Below are positions 1 through 8,449 of a stretch of DNA of 64,000 bases, piece by piece. Position 1 is the stretch's first letter. The number at the start of each line of letters is the position of its first letter. The notes beneath the pieces are model-generated. The model was given only the letters and a program-made list of their open reading frames with translations. It was not told the origin of the DNA and did not search any database. Source of the DNA: Alphaproteobacteria bacterium (GTDB lineage: Bacteria > Myxococcota_A > UBA796 > UBA2385); assembly GCA_020632755.1 (NCBI GenBank), contig JACKEY010000005.1, forward strand, positions 372,001-436,000, in the 5' to 3' direction. Both the position numbers and the translations under genes were made by a program.

Positions 1-785
1 TCGGCGGGCAGCCGACGCAGGGTGGCGACCCGGGCGTCGGGCAGCCCCATCCGGTCCAGCACATCGTCCAGCCGCGCGTCCAGGGACGGCAGCCCGGTGG
101 CCAGCGCCAGCTCGGGGCCGGCCGCGACCCACAGCCGGCCCTGGCGCGCCGCGTCCAGCGCCGGTCCCAGGGCGTCCCGCAGGGCGTCCGGCAGCTCGAC
201 CCCGGCCATCGTCTGCCGCCGCGCAGCCTGGGCCAGGACCCAGGACTCGTCGGAGTGGGCGACGATCACCACGTCGACCCCGTGGTCGCGGGCGGCTTCG
301 TGCAGCTCGGGCATCAGCGCCTTGACCAGTGACCCCGCGCCCTTGCGCGCCCGGTCGCCGTGGGCGGCTCCGATGCCGGCGACCCCGACGGGCACCGCCA
401 CCAGGGGGCGCCCGCCGCTCGCCCGCCCGTCCACCAGCCCGCGCGCCGGCGGGTGTTCCTTCAGGTCGTGGGCGGCCGCGCCGACGAAGTCCGCGGCGGC
501 TTCGATGAACCACGAGCTCGGCACGCTGGGGTCGAGCTCGACGTGCACCGCCCAGGCCCGCGGCAGACCGTCGGGCCAGCCCTGCAGGCGCCGGATGCGC
601 CGGGCCTGGCGGGTCCAGTGGGGGAAGGGCTCGGACGGGGCCAGCTGCTCGGCCGCGCCGGCGGGCCACGCCACCCAGCTGGGCTCCACCCGACCCTCGC
701 CGTCGCTGGGCAACAGCCACGCGTCGACCGCCAGGCGACGGATGTCGCCCCGCACGACGAAGACGCGTCCACGAGTCCGGCCCAT
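1..785 (-). CDS. Macro/SIR2-like protein, N-terminal part, cut by left window edge
   Basis: The visible part is the first 261 residues; the reading frame is open at the left edge. Near the start, VRGDIRRLAVDAWLLPSD resembles the opening strand-loop of macro-like domains (GDI..L.VDA..). Residues about 128-190 (PLVAVPVGVAGIG, a helix, then VDVVIVAHSDES and AQAARR) look like the second half of that alpha/beta domain. Residues about 218-235 (LWVAAGPELALATGLPSL) align with the FxGAGxSxxxGLPxW nucleotide-binding loop of SIR2-like domains, though the usual G-A-G is A-A-G. From memory of the family, macro-SIR2 proteins of this layout occur in actinobacteria and myxobacteria and are suspected NAD-linked effectors; function here is inference. 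The ATG is preceded by GGGAG five to six bases upstream. It is divergent from the coiled-coil gene at 1000. Confidence 0.6.
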   Translation of the reverse strand, partial: MGRTRGRVFVVRGDIRRLAVDAWLLPSDGEGRVEPSWVAWPAGAAEQLAPSEPFPHWTRQARRIRRLQGWPDGLPRAWAVHVELDPSVPSSWFIEAAADFVGAAAHDLKEHPPARGLVDGRASGGRPLVAVPVGVAGIGAAHGDRARKGAGSLVKALMPELHEAARDHGVDVVIVAHSDESWVLAQAARRQTMAGVELPDALRDALGPALDAARQGRLWVAAGPELALATGLPSLDARLDDVLDRMGLPDARVATLRRLPA

Positions 786-999
786 GTGGCTCCCGGGCCC
801 CGTCCCGGGGCCTGCCCTCCGGCTTATCCGGTGGCTCGCCCCGACGGGGCGCGCGACGGCACCTCCAGCGGGTGGGCCCGACGGCACCGCCGGGGGGCGC
901 GGTTGCACGCCCGCGTCGGGCACGGCAAGTTGCGCGGGGTCCGGGCCGTACTCCGGTCCCGCGCGCCACGCCGGCCTCCCGCGCTCCCCGGAGCCCCTG
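786..999. promoter_or_regulatory. Divergent intergenic region with two short hairpins
   Basis: This 214-base gap separates the leftward SIR2-like gene from the rightward coiled-coil gene, so it must hold promoters for both if they are transcribed from here. Two small perfect inverted repeats are visible: 796-812 (7-bp arms, 3-base loop), just upstream of the SIR2-like start, and 837-851 (6-bp arms, 3-base loop). I could not pick out convincing -35/-10 pairs on either strand. Confidence 0.35.
990..993 (+). promoter_or_regulatory. Ribosome binding site deciding a TTG start
   Basis: GGAG lies six bases upstream of TTG at 1000. It is the reason for starting the coiled-coil protein there and not at the far upstream ATG at 22, which would read straight through the opposite-strand SIR2-like gene. 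Confidence 0.55.
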
Positions 1000-2022
1000 T
1001 TGTCATACGAAGGCCTCGTCCCGACCCAGGCCCTGCTCGCCCGCAAGCGCGACGAGCTGGTGGCGAAGCAGGCCGACCGCCTGCGCCAGGTCGACGACAT
1101 GCTGCGGGCCCAGCAGGCGGTGAGCGAGGCCCTGCGCGACGAGCTCGGCGCCCTGCGCGAGAAGGGGGTGGTGCTCGACGAGCTCGAGGCCCGGGCGAGC
1201 GAAGGGGGCCTGCTGGCCGCCCTGACGCGCACCCTCACGCGCCGCCGGACCATGCTCGAGCGCAAGAGCGTGACCGAGGGCCTGATCAGCCAGTACGAGA
1301 CCGTCAACGGCCGGCTGCGCAAGGCCACCGCCTTCTCCGACGAGCTGCGCCTGTGCGCCCTGGACCTGCAGAACCAGGTCGACCAGCTGCACGAGGAGCT
1401 CGGCCGCGCCCTGCGCAACGAGCAGCGCTGCGCCCAGCGCATCCGCGAGGTCGAGCAGCAGCTGGCCGCGCTGGACGAGACCCTGGGCCTGTCGCCCGAG
1501 GAGTCCGACCGCACCCGCGACCGCCTGACCTTCGAGGAGCGGACCGAGGCGGTGAACCTCGAGCTGTTCATGGCCGAGGCGCGCCTCGCCCGCCAGCACC
1601 TCGAGCCGGCCCGCAAGCTGCGGGACACCATGCTCGGCCTGCACGAGGACATGGCGCGGTTCGTCGTGGCCGCGACCTCGACCGTCAACGCCGCGGGGCG
1701 GCGCATCCAGGCCCTCGGCATGGCCGCCGACGCGCCCGTCGTGGTCGAGGAGCTGCAGCAGGGCCTCGACGAGCTCCAGGCCGCAATGGACGCGACCGAG
1801 GCCTATGTCGCCCAGTCCCAGACCCTGCTCACCGATGTGCTGCCCGAGCTCGCCCGCCGGCTGGAGCAGCAGCAGGACGTTCACCAGGAGCTCGGCGGCG
1901 ACGCCCTGGACGAGTACAGCCGCGAGCGCGCCCGCAGCCTGGCCTCGCAGGCCCTCCAGGACGCGGCCGAGGCCGAGGTCGACGAGGCGCTCAAGAAGAC
2001 CAGCCGGCGGAAGAGCCTGTGA
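1000..2022 (+). CDS. Coiled-coil protein of unknown function
   Basis: The product is 340 residues, strongly charged and almost entirely helical. Heptad-like stretches are rich in Leu, Glu, Arg and Gln, for example around residues 15-60, 95-170 and 230-340, so it should form long coiled coils. There is no signal peptide or membrane segment. A basic stretch (LTRTLTRRRTM) falls near residue 80 and the C-terminus is basic (KKTSRRKSL). I do not recognise a family. Start: TTG with GGAG at good spacing; the first residues are then SYEGLVPTQALL. The next gene begins inside its stop codon (GTGA overlap), so the two are translationally coupled. It is tail to tail with the GHKL operon further right and may be functionally linked to it. 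Confidence 0.75.
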   Translation: MSYEGLVPTQALLARKRDELVAKQADRLRQVDDMLRAQQAVSEALRDELGALREKGVVLDELEARASEGGLLAALTRTLTRRRTMLERKSVTEGLISQYETVNGRLRKATAFSDELRLCALDLQNQVDQLHEELGRALRNEQRCAQRIREVEQQLAALDETLGLSPEESDRTRDRLTFEERTEAVNLELFMAEARLARQHLEPARKLRDTMLGLHEDMARFVVAATSTVNAAGRRIQALGMAADAPVVVEELQQGLDELQAAMDATEAYVAQSQTLLTDVLPELARRLEQQQDVHQELGGDALDEYSRERARSLASQALQDAAEAEVDEALKKTSRRKSL

Positions 2023-2996
2023 CCCTGCCGCGCGAGCGCGCCGGGCCCTACCTGCGCGCCCTCCAGGCCGGCCTGCACGCCCTCTCCCCCAGCGACGTGC
2101 ACGTCCCGCTGGCCGAGGCCCTCCGCCACCTCGAGGTCCTCGACCCCGCCCTCTCCGGCGACCTGTTCCTGCCCGCGGAGCTCGATCCGCACAGCGGCAT
2201 GCCCGCCTTCACCTGGCTCGAGCGCGCTCGCGGGGAGCAGATCCTGGCCTGTGAAGGCGGGGCTGGCAGCACCTACGGCGAAGACGAGCTCGCCCGCGCC
2301 CGACGGCTGGACGCGGCCCTGGGCGAGCGGCTGGCGGCCCGGGCCACGGCCCACCGCTTCCTGCGCACCGGCAGCCTGCTGCCCGCCACCCGCCTGCGCG
2401 CCGCGCTGCGCCGCATCGGCCGCACCACCGACGTGGTGCTGACCTACGACCGGCTGGCGGGCGACGGTCGCTGGGTCCGCCTGGTGGTCGACCTGAGCGG
2501 CCCGCCGCGCTGGCTGGACCGCAGCCCCTTTCGCCGGCTGGATGACCCGCACCTCGCGGCCGAGCCCGGCGTGCAGCACCTGCTGACCCGCCACAGCGCG
2601 ACGCCGCTGCTGTCCCTGCAGGGTGCCCTCGCCGAGGCCTTCGGCGTCCGGGTCTCGCGCTTGTCCCGCGGCACCATCGGTCCCTTCTGGTTCCCGGGTG
2701 GCGACCGTCCCGCCGATGCGCCGCCGTGGGCCGCCCGCGCCCTCGTCCTGCACCTGCTGCACGAGGTGGTCGGCGACGATGTGCGCCGCGATGTGCACCT
2801 CGACCCGCTCAGCCGCCCGCCCCAGGGGGAACGGCCGCCCGAGGGCCAGCACGTGTTCCGCGAGCGGCGGCTGGCCGTCAGCCCGCCTGCCGACCACTCC
2901 GCGCTGGAGTGGTCCCGCGCACAGGGCCAGGCCATCGTGGTGGCACCGCTGCGCCCCCGGCCCGACCCCAGCGCGCCCCTGCGCCGCAGCCTGTAG
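2019..2996 (+). CDS. Conserved-looking hypothetical protein, 325 aa
   Basis: I do not recognise this protein. It starts at GTG 2019, four bases inside the preceding stop codon, with GGAAGAG just upstream, so it is co-translated with the coiled-coil gene. The sequence is a soluble mixed alpha/beta protein with no signal peptide, membrane segment or cysteine cluster. The middle (residues about 120-175) alternates hydrophobic strands such as TDVVLTYDRL and VRLVVDLSG. The C-terminal third contains a Trp/His-rich helix (PWAARALVLHLLHEVVG) followed by a Pro/Arg-rich tail. It ends six bases before the stop of the opposite-strand 1171-residue protein, so the two transcription units converge with no room for a terminator. 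Confidence 0.7.
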   Translation: MTLPRERAGPYLRALQAGLHALSPSDVHVPLAEALRHLEVLDPALSGDLFLPAELDPHSGMPAFTWLERARGEQILACEGGAGSTYGEDELARARRLDAALGERLAARATAHRFLRTGSLLPATRLRAALRRIGRTTDVVLTYDRLAGDGRWVRLVVDLSGPPRWLDRSPFRRLDDPHLAAEPGVQHLLTRHSATPLLSLQGALAEAFGVRVSRLSRGTIGPFWFPGGDRPADAPPWAARALVLHLLHEVVGDDVRRDVHLDPLSRPPQGERPPEGQHVFRERRLAVSPPADHSALEWSRAQGQAIVVAPLRPRPDPSAPLRRSL

Positions 2997-3002
2997 GCGC
3001 GC

Positions 3003-6000
3003 CTACAGCCGCTGGGCGGCCAGCAGCTGGTGCACCGCCAGCAGGTCCACGCTGCTGCCCTCTTCGCGCGCCACCCCGGCGGACAGGCGCACGATGTCGA
3101 GCAGCAGCATCTCGCGGGCGTCCCCGGGCTCGGCCAGCCCGCTGTAGACCAGCGGGTGGTGCACGTTGAGGTCCAGGCTGACCACGCCGAAGCTGCTGCC
3201 TTCGTCGCGCAGCCGCGCCGAGTCGCCGTCGCGCTTGCCCTCCCACTCGTGCAGGAAGATGCGCAGGTCGGCGATCTGGGCCGACAGCTGCAGCACCCGG
3301 GCGACGCGGCGCTCGAGCTCGGCCAGGGTGGCGGCTGTGTCGCCGCTCTCGCGGCGCCGCGCATCGGCGGTCGGGCGCTGCACCGCCTGGAAGGTCGCGG
3401 CGTGGCCCGTCGGCAGGGGCCGGCGATCCACCGGCTGCTCGAGCCACTGGCGCAGGCTGCCCAGGCTGCGGCCCTCGGCGTCCACCAGGCGCACCGACTC
3501 CAGCAGCCGGCCGGCCGTGCCTTCGACCGGGGCGCCGGCGGCCGCCCGCCACGAGTGCACCGCGAAGTCGATGGCGTAGGGCTCGGCGACCTCGCGCCAG
3601 GAAGCGTCGGTGGCGGACTCGAGCTGCTCGCAGAGCGCCTGGTACAGCCGCAGCCGCGCCAGCTCCAGCAGGTCCCGCTGCACCCGGCTCAGGGTGTCGG
3701 TCGCGCCCAGGGCCCAGGCCATGCCGTGACAGGGCACGTGGCGGTCGACGTGGGTGAGGGCGACCAGGGCGCCGCTCTGCTGCAGCAGCACCACCGACGT
3801 CGGGTCGTAGGGCGCGCGCAGGCCGAGCCAGCCGTCGAGCCCCGGCACCTGCAGGCGCTGGCGTAGCAGCCAGCCGCCCGCGCCGGGCAGGGGCGCATCC
3901 CCGGTGTCCACTGCGCCCGGCGCCGGTCCCGCGGGGTCGACCAGCAGGCTCTGCAGCACGTCCGGGCTGTCGTCGAACCGCGGCACCGGGTGCAGGCCGG
4001 CCTGGCGCAGGGCGATCACCTCGTCCCAGGTCAGCAGGACCGTGTCGGGCTCGACCACGCGTACGCCGTGGCGCAGGGCGACCCGCGCCAGGGTGCTGCC
4101 GGAGCGGTGTGCAAGGCTGCCCAGGGTGCGCCAGCGGGCGCCGTCGCTGCGCGGCAGGACCCTCGCGCCGCGGTCGTCGACGTGGGCGGCCAGCGCGATC
4201 AGGGCGAGGCGCCCCAGCTGACGGGCCCCGTCGATGCGGCGGCTGCGCTCGGGCTCTGGCAGGTCCGTGTCGAAGCGCCCCTCCCACTGGTCCTCGCGCA
4301 CGATCGGGGCGAGCTGCTCGTGCAGCAGCCGCAGGCCCGCGCCGAGCTCGACCTGGGACAGGGTGTTGTCCTGGCGCACGGCCAGGCCGACACCCGCGCA
4401 AGGAGGCGGCAGGGTCCGCCAGCCCGGCTGGTCGTAGCGCGGCGCCAGGTCCTGCCCGACCCACAGCACGGCCTGGACCTGGGGTGTCGGCAGACCTTCC
4501 CAGTGCACCCAGCGGCCGGCCGTCCCCGGACCGACCCGCGCGATGGCGTAGGCCGCTTCGTGGTGCGGGACAGGGCCCAGCAGGTGCCCGGCACCCAGGC
4601 GCTGGGCGAGGGGGTGCAGCAGGTCGAGGTCGGCTTCGTGTGCCAGGCAAGCCGTGCCCGGCGCGCCGGTGTGGCCGAGCAGCCCCAGGAAGCGGTCGAA
4701 GGACAGCGAGCCGCCGTCCGCCAGGTCGGCCAGGGGCAGGGCCCGCAGGCCCGGGCCAGCCGCGCCCCAGCTGCGGGGCAGGATGACGGACAGCTCGGGA
4801 CCATCGGCGCCGTCGTGCACGTGGGGCACCGCCGCCATCGCCAGCAGGGCCACCGCCAGGGCCCGCTCGGGCAAGGCCAGATCGGCCGCCCGCCGGGCCG
4901 AGACGCCATCGAGCAGGCGCCAGGCGTGCCGCCGCACCAGGTCGACCAGCACCGGCACGCCCTCGCCGGCGTCGAACCGGCCGCGCTCCAGGTCCAGCAC
5001 CACGCTGACGTGGGGCAGGCCCAGGGGCAGGCCTCCGCACCACGGCACCTGGCGGCCGACGCGCACGGCGACCGGCACGTCGGTCTCGTCGTCCGCCCCG
5101 CAGGCCGGGGTCGGTCCCACGCGGTGCAGCCGCAGCAGCAGCTGACCGGTGCCCTGCAGGCCCTGGTCGGGGCCGACGCGCAGCTGGACCTCCCGCGTGT
5201 CGGCCTGTCGGGCCATGATCCGCGTGACGAACTCGGCGTCGGCGGGGCTGGTGATCGGGCCCAACGACAGGCCGGACGCCTGCTCGGACAGGGTCACGGC
5301 CTGGCCGGGGCTCAGGATCAGCAGCCGGAAGGGGAACCGGTCCGGCGCGCCGGCCGCGCCGAGCTCGGCGCCGGCCTGCGGGGTGCACCAGAACACCGGC
5401 GTGCCGTCGGCCAGGCCCTGCAGATCCTCCAGCACCAGCTGGGGGCGGGGCTGGACCTGCTCGAGCACGTCGGGCAGCGGCTCGGGCTCGGGCCCGTGGC
5501 GGACGGGAGCCTGGCCGCTCGGGGTCGGCGCGGCTTCCGCGACGCGGCGCGGCAGGGCCGGCGGGGTGTAGCGCGGGTTGCGCTGCTGGAAGAGCTGGCT
5601 CGCCTGGGGCTGGAGCGCGTGGAGCATGTCGATCCAGCGGGCGTCCTCGACGACGTCGCTCTGGTCGGCGGTCTTCCGCAGGCGGTCGTCGCAGATGACG
5701 CCGCTGACCTTGAGGTTGCCGCCGCTGCCCTGGGCGAGCGTGCCGAGCTCGGGGATGTCCCGGGTCGTGACCCACACGCCACCGATGACGATGCGCACGC
5801 CCTCGGCCCGCTCTTCCGACAGGGTCAGCGCGCCCCGGCGCTGCCCGTCGTCGAAGGTGACCTGGGTCGGCTCGCCGTACAGCTTGATCTGCCGGTGGGC
5901 GCGGTAGCCGAAGGGCGCCCGGTAGTTCAGCAGCACCGGCACCGGGGTGTACAGACAGCGCGACTCGACCAGGCTCTGTTCCGCGGTGAACTGCTCGCCC

Positions 6001-6518
6001 TGGAAGCGCGAGAACCAGCTCGTGGCGAACTCGGCCACCAGGTAGGTCCCCTGGAAGGCCTCGGCCGGCTGGCCCAGGTGGCCCTTGCCGGTCTTGTCCA
6101 GGTCCATGCGCACCGTGCCGGCCGCCGAGCCGTCGCCGCTCTCGATGCGCAGCACCTCGGGCTTGCGCTGCAGCAGGGCGTTGAGCGCCACGGCCAGCTG
6201 CACCACGTGCCGGGTCTCGGCGGCGGCGCGGTCGGCGAACAGGTAGTCGAAGACGTTGCCCAGCTGGTCGTCGGTGAAGTGCCTGCCGCCGACCCACGCG
6301 AAGAACAGCCGCTCCGGGCTGATGTCGATGGCGATCCACCGCGCGCCGGCGAAGACCGACGCCTGCACCAGCTCCAGGATGTACTGCTCGGGTCGCCGCA
6401 GCGAGAACTCGCGCAGCTTCTCGACCGCCTTGTCCCGCGACAGGGTGAACCGGCGGCGCTCGACGAACTGCCCGGGGGCCCGACTGCGGGCCAGGATGCT
6501 GTCCAGCTGTGCGCTCAT
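3003..6518 (-). CDS. Large protein with degenerate GHKL (HSP90-like) N-terminal domain
   Basis: The product has 1171 residues. The first 330 or so resemble the GHKL ATPase fold of its upstream neighbour: residues 49-59 read ELVQASVFAGA, parallel to the N-box ELVQNSIDAGS of the 606-residue protein, but the Mg-binding Asn is Ala. The G1 box (DDWGEG in the neighbour) is replaced by AWVGGR at about 74-79. The FTDDQLGNVFDYLF segment (81-94) resembles the HSP90-type lid helix region. A Pro-rich linker near residue 330-365 leads to a long region I cannot assign. The C-terminal 130 residues contain a helical stretch and the motif LDLNVHHPLV. The ATG overlaps the stop of the upstream GHKL ATPase by four bases (ATGA). 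Probable role, inferred: inactive ATPase-fold partner or substrate-binding subunit. Confidence 0.75.
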   Translation of the reverse strand: MSAQLDSILARSRAPGQFVERRRFTLSRDKAVEKLREFSLRRPEQYILELVQASVFAGARWIAIDISPERLFFAWVGGRHFTDDQLGNVFDYLFADRAAAETRHVVQLAVALNALLQRKPEVLRIESGDGSAAGTVRMDLDKTGKGHLGQPAEAFQGTYLVAEFATSWFSRFQGEQFTAEQSLVESRCLYTPVPVLLNYRAPFGYRAHRQIKLYGEPTQVTFDDGQRRGALTLSEERAEGVRIVIGGVWVTTRDIPELGTLAQGSGGNLKVSGVICDDRLRKTADQSDVVEDARWIDMLHALQPQASQLFQQRNPRYTPPALPRRVAEAAPTPSGQAPVRHGPEPEPLPDVLEQVQPRPQLVLEDLQGLADGTPVFWCTPQAGAELGAAGAPDRFPFRLLILSPGQAVTLSEQASGLSLGPITSPADAEFVTRIMARQADTREVQLRVGPDQGLQGTGQLLLRLHRVGPTPACGADDETDVPVAVRVGRQVPWCGGLPLGLPHVSVVLDLERGRFDAGEGVPVLVDLVRRHAWRLLDGVSARRAADLALPERALAVALLAMAAVPHVHDGADGPELSVILPRSWGAAGPGLRALPLADLADGGSLSFDRFLGLLGHTGAPGTACLAHEADLDLLHPLAQRLGAGHLLGPVPHHEAAYAIARVGPGTAGRWVHWEGLPTPQVQAVLWVGQDLAPRYDQPGWRTLPPPCAGVGLAVRQDNTLSQVELGAGLRLLHEQLAPIVREDQWEGRFDTDLPEPERSRRIDGARQLGRLALIALAAHVDDRGARVLPRSDGARWRTLGSLAHRSGSTLARVALRHGVRVVEPDTVLLTWDEVIALRQAGLHPVPRFDDSPDVLQSLLVDPAGPAPGAVDTGDAPLPGAGGWLLRQRLQVPGLDGWLGLRAPYDPTSVVLLQQSGALVALTHVDRHVPCHGMAWALGATDTLSRVQRDLLELARLRLYQALCEQLESATDASWREVAEPYAIDFAVHSWRAAAGAPVEGTAGRLLESVRLVDAEGRSLGSLRQWLEQPVDRRPLPTGHAATFQAVQRPTADARRRESGDTAATLAELERRVARVLQLSAQIADLRIFLHEWEGKRDGDSARLRDEGSSFGVVSLDLNVHHPLVYSGLAEPGDAREMLLLDIVRLSAGVAREEGSSVDLLAVHQLLAAQRL

Positions 6519-8335
6519 GCGGTGCCTCCGTCGGCTTCGTCGACCATGCTGCCGGCCTGGCCGGCCAGACGCCGCCAGGTGCGGCGGCCCTCGATGCCCT
6601 CGATGTCCAGGATCGCCTGGGCCAGGGCGTAGGCCGCCACCTGGGGGCGCTCACCGGCCAGCACCACCTGCGACAGCAGGTAGGGGTGGGCGCGGTTGAG
6701 CAGCAGCAGGCGGCGGTGCACGAAGCCGGGCATCCAGCGGAACCGGCGACCGGTGCGCCGGAAGACGCCGGCGTCTTCGGGGCCCTCGACCACCAGCGCC
6801 TCGTCGGCGCCCCCGGGGAACTCGGCCACCTCGAGGTCGAGCCGCCCGGCGACGCTCTGCTGCAGCAGGGCCCGCGTCGTCTCGACCAGCACCCGCTCCT
6901 GCCGCCCCAGCTGGGCGTCGGCCACCCGGGCCGGCAGCACGTAGACCAGGTCGGCGCGGGTGATCCGCCGCCGCTGCAGCCGCAGGCTGAGCAGCGGTGG
7001 CTTCCAGCAGGCGTCGAGCAGCATGCGCAGGTCGGGGTCGTCGTCGAGCAGCTTGACCCCGTCGGCCACCAGGGCGTCGGCCAGCGGCCCGCTGCCGGGG
7101 TGCAGCAGCGTGGCGCCGTGGCGCTCGTGGTCCGCCTCGATCTGGGCGATGGTCGTGGGCACGCCGCCGGCGTCCCGCAGCAGGGGCAGCTCCGTGAACC
7201 GGCGGTTGCTGCGGTGCAGGGCCCGGCTGCGGCACTCCCGCGCCAGGTAGCGGTGCCAGCGGGACAGGTCCTCGCCGTCGGCGACCGCGCGGGCCGTGCG
7301 CTCGATCAGGGCGTCCTGCAGGGCCATGCCGACGACCTCGATCGCCTCCATGGCGCAGGTCCAGTGTTCGTCCTGCAGGACGTTGTCGCGGGTCAGCGTG
7401 TGCTCCAGCGTGTCGCTCTTCACCTTGAAGGACAGGTGGCCGAGCTTGTGCACGTAGGCGCCGAGCGCGTCGTCGTTGCTGGTCGACAGCAGGGTCAGGC
7501 CGCCGTTGTAGAACCCGTAGCGCGGGCTCTGGCCGTAGCCGACGACCACCTTGACGCCGCCGTGCTCGCCGTCCCAGGCCAGGTCCACGTCGAGCGCCAT
7601 CGGGCCGTTGATGCGCTCGGGGCCGCGCGGATCCGCGGGCTCGGGGGCTGCCGCGACGCCGGCGTCGGGGTCGCCGAAGGCGGCGAAGGGGTCGGCAGGC
7701 GCCTCTACGGGCTGCTCGGCGGGACGGGTGCGGTCCTCGAAGGTGATCGGGGTGTTGCTGTGTTCACACCAGAACCGCAGGATCCAGCGGCTCTCCCGCA
7801 CGAAGCCGGGCACGTCCCCCGCCGGCATGCGCTTGAACAGGGTGATGCTGGTGCCGGCCACCGGCTCGTCCAGCCGCACCTTGTCGAAGCTGCGGTCGGC
7901 GTGGAACAGCAGCTCCCAGGACTCGCCCTGGCGCCCCGTCCGCAGCAGCACGGCGTCCGGCCGGATCGCGAAGATGCTGGTGAAGCCGATGCCGAACTTG
8001 CCGATCTTGGTGAGATCGTCCTCCTTCGTCGACGAGAACAGCCGCGTCAGCTGCTTGTCGATGATCTCCTCGTCCATGCCCTCGCCCCAGTCGTCGACAT
8101 GGATCTCCAGGACGCCGACGCCGTCGGGGTCGGTCGCGTCGTCGGGCACGAAGGACAGCCACACGGCGATCCGGGGACTGCCGGCGTCGATGCTGTTCTG
8201 GACCAGCTCGCGCAGGAAGTCGAGGGGCCGGGCGAACTGGTTGACCAGGTTCTCGAGGGCCTGGTAGGCGAGGTCGTCGCCGACGACCTCCTCACCGGCG
8301 TCGCCGCGGTCGGGCGGGGCTTCTGGGAGAGACAC
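6515..8335 (-). CDS. GHKL-superfamily ATPase, HSP90-like
   Basis: The product is 606 residues. The N-terminal third carries all the ATP-binding signatures of the GHKL (gyrase/HSP90/histidine kinase/MutL) fold: N-box with catalytic-region Glu43 and Mg-binding Asn47 in ELVQNSIDAG, the D-x-G-x-G box at DDWGEGMDE (81-89), and the glycine-rich lid GKFGIGFTS (112-120). The rest does not resemble canonical HtpG, which is slightly longer, so this is a divergent HSP90-type protein and I give no gene name. A low-complexity Pro/Ala stretch falls near residues 205-245. It is the first gene of a two-gene operon, overlapping the 1171-residue gene by four bases. The pairing of an intact and a degraded GHKL domain suggests a hetero-complex. 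It is divergent from the acetate kinase fusion. Confidence 0.85.
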   Translation of the reverse strand: MSLPEAPPDRGDAGEEVVGDDLAYQALENLVNQFARPLDFLRELVQNSIDAGSPRIAVWLSFVPDDATDPDGVGVLEIHVDDWGEGMDEEIIDKQLTRLFSSTKEDDLTKIGKFGIGFTSIFAIRPDAVLLRTGRQGESWELLFHADRSFDKVRLDEPVAGTSITLFKRMPAGDVPGFVRESRWILRFWCEHSNTPITFEDRTRPAEQPVEAPADPFAAFGDPDAGVAAAPEPADPRGPERINGPMALDVDLAWDGEHGGVKVVVGYGQSPRYGFYNGGLTLLSTSNDDALGAYVHKLGHLSFKVKSDTLEHTLTRDNVLQDEHWTCAMEAIEVVGMALQDALIERTARAVADGEDLSRWHRYLARECRSRALHRSNRRFTELPLLRDAGGVPTTIAQIEADHERHGATLLHPGSGPLADALVADGVKLLDDDPDLRMLLDACWKPPLLSLRLQRRRITRADLVYVLPARVADAQLGRQERVLVETTRALLQQSVAGRLDLEVAEFPGGADEALVVEGPEDAGVFRRTGRRFRWMPGFVHRRLLLLNRAHPYLLSQVVLAGERPQVAAYALAQAILDIEGIEGRRTWRRLAGQAGSMVDEADGGTA

Positions 8336-8439
8336 GCGGGGTCCCGGGGAGGAGGGGAGGGGCGCGGTCTCCTAGCCTCTTCCGAGGCGACCCGGGGCCG
8401 CGACGAGCGCGCTATGGACCCGGCCCCGCCTTGCCCCTC

Positions 8440-8444
8440 GGAGG
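8440..8444 (+). promoter_or_regulatory. Ribosome binding site deciding the GTG start of ackA-pduL
   Basis: GGAGG sits five bases upstream of GTG 8450. An in-frame ATG at 8414 has no such site and would add residues absent from acetate kinases, which typically begin directly with the strand leading into N-x-G-S-S-S. Confidence 0.7.
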
Positions 8445-8449
8445 CCATC

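Noticed and set aside
22..999. N-terminal extension of the coiled-coil protein to an ATG at 22
   Set aside because: The extension lies opposite the SIR2-like gene, has Ser/Arg/Pro-rich shadow composition and no ribosome binding site; TTG 1000 has GGAG at the right distance.
2878..6654. Alternative 1258-residue frame overlapping the GHKL partner
   Set aside because: It is rich in Arg, Pro and Ala with no motif; the overlapping frame ending at 3003 shows GHKL-like motifs and overlaps the upstream stop by four bases.
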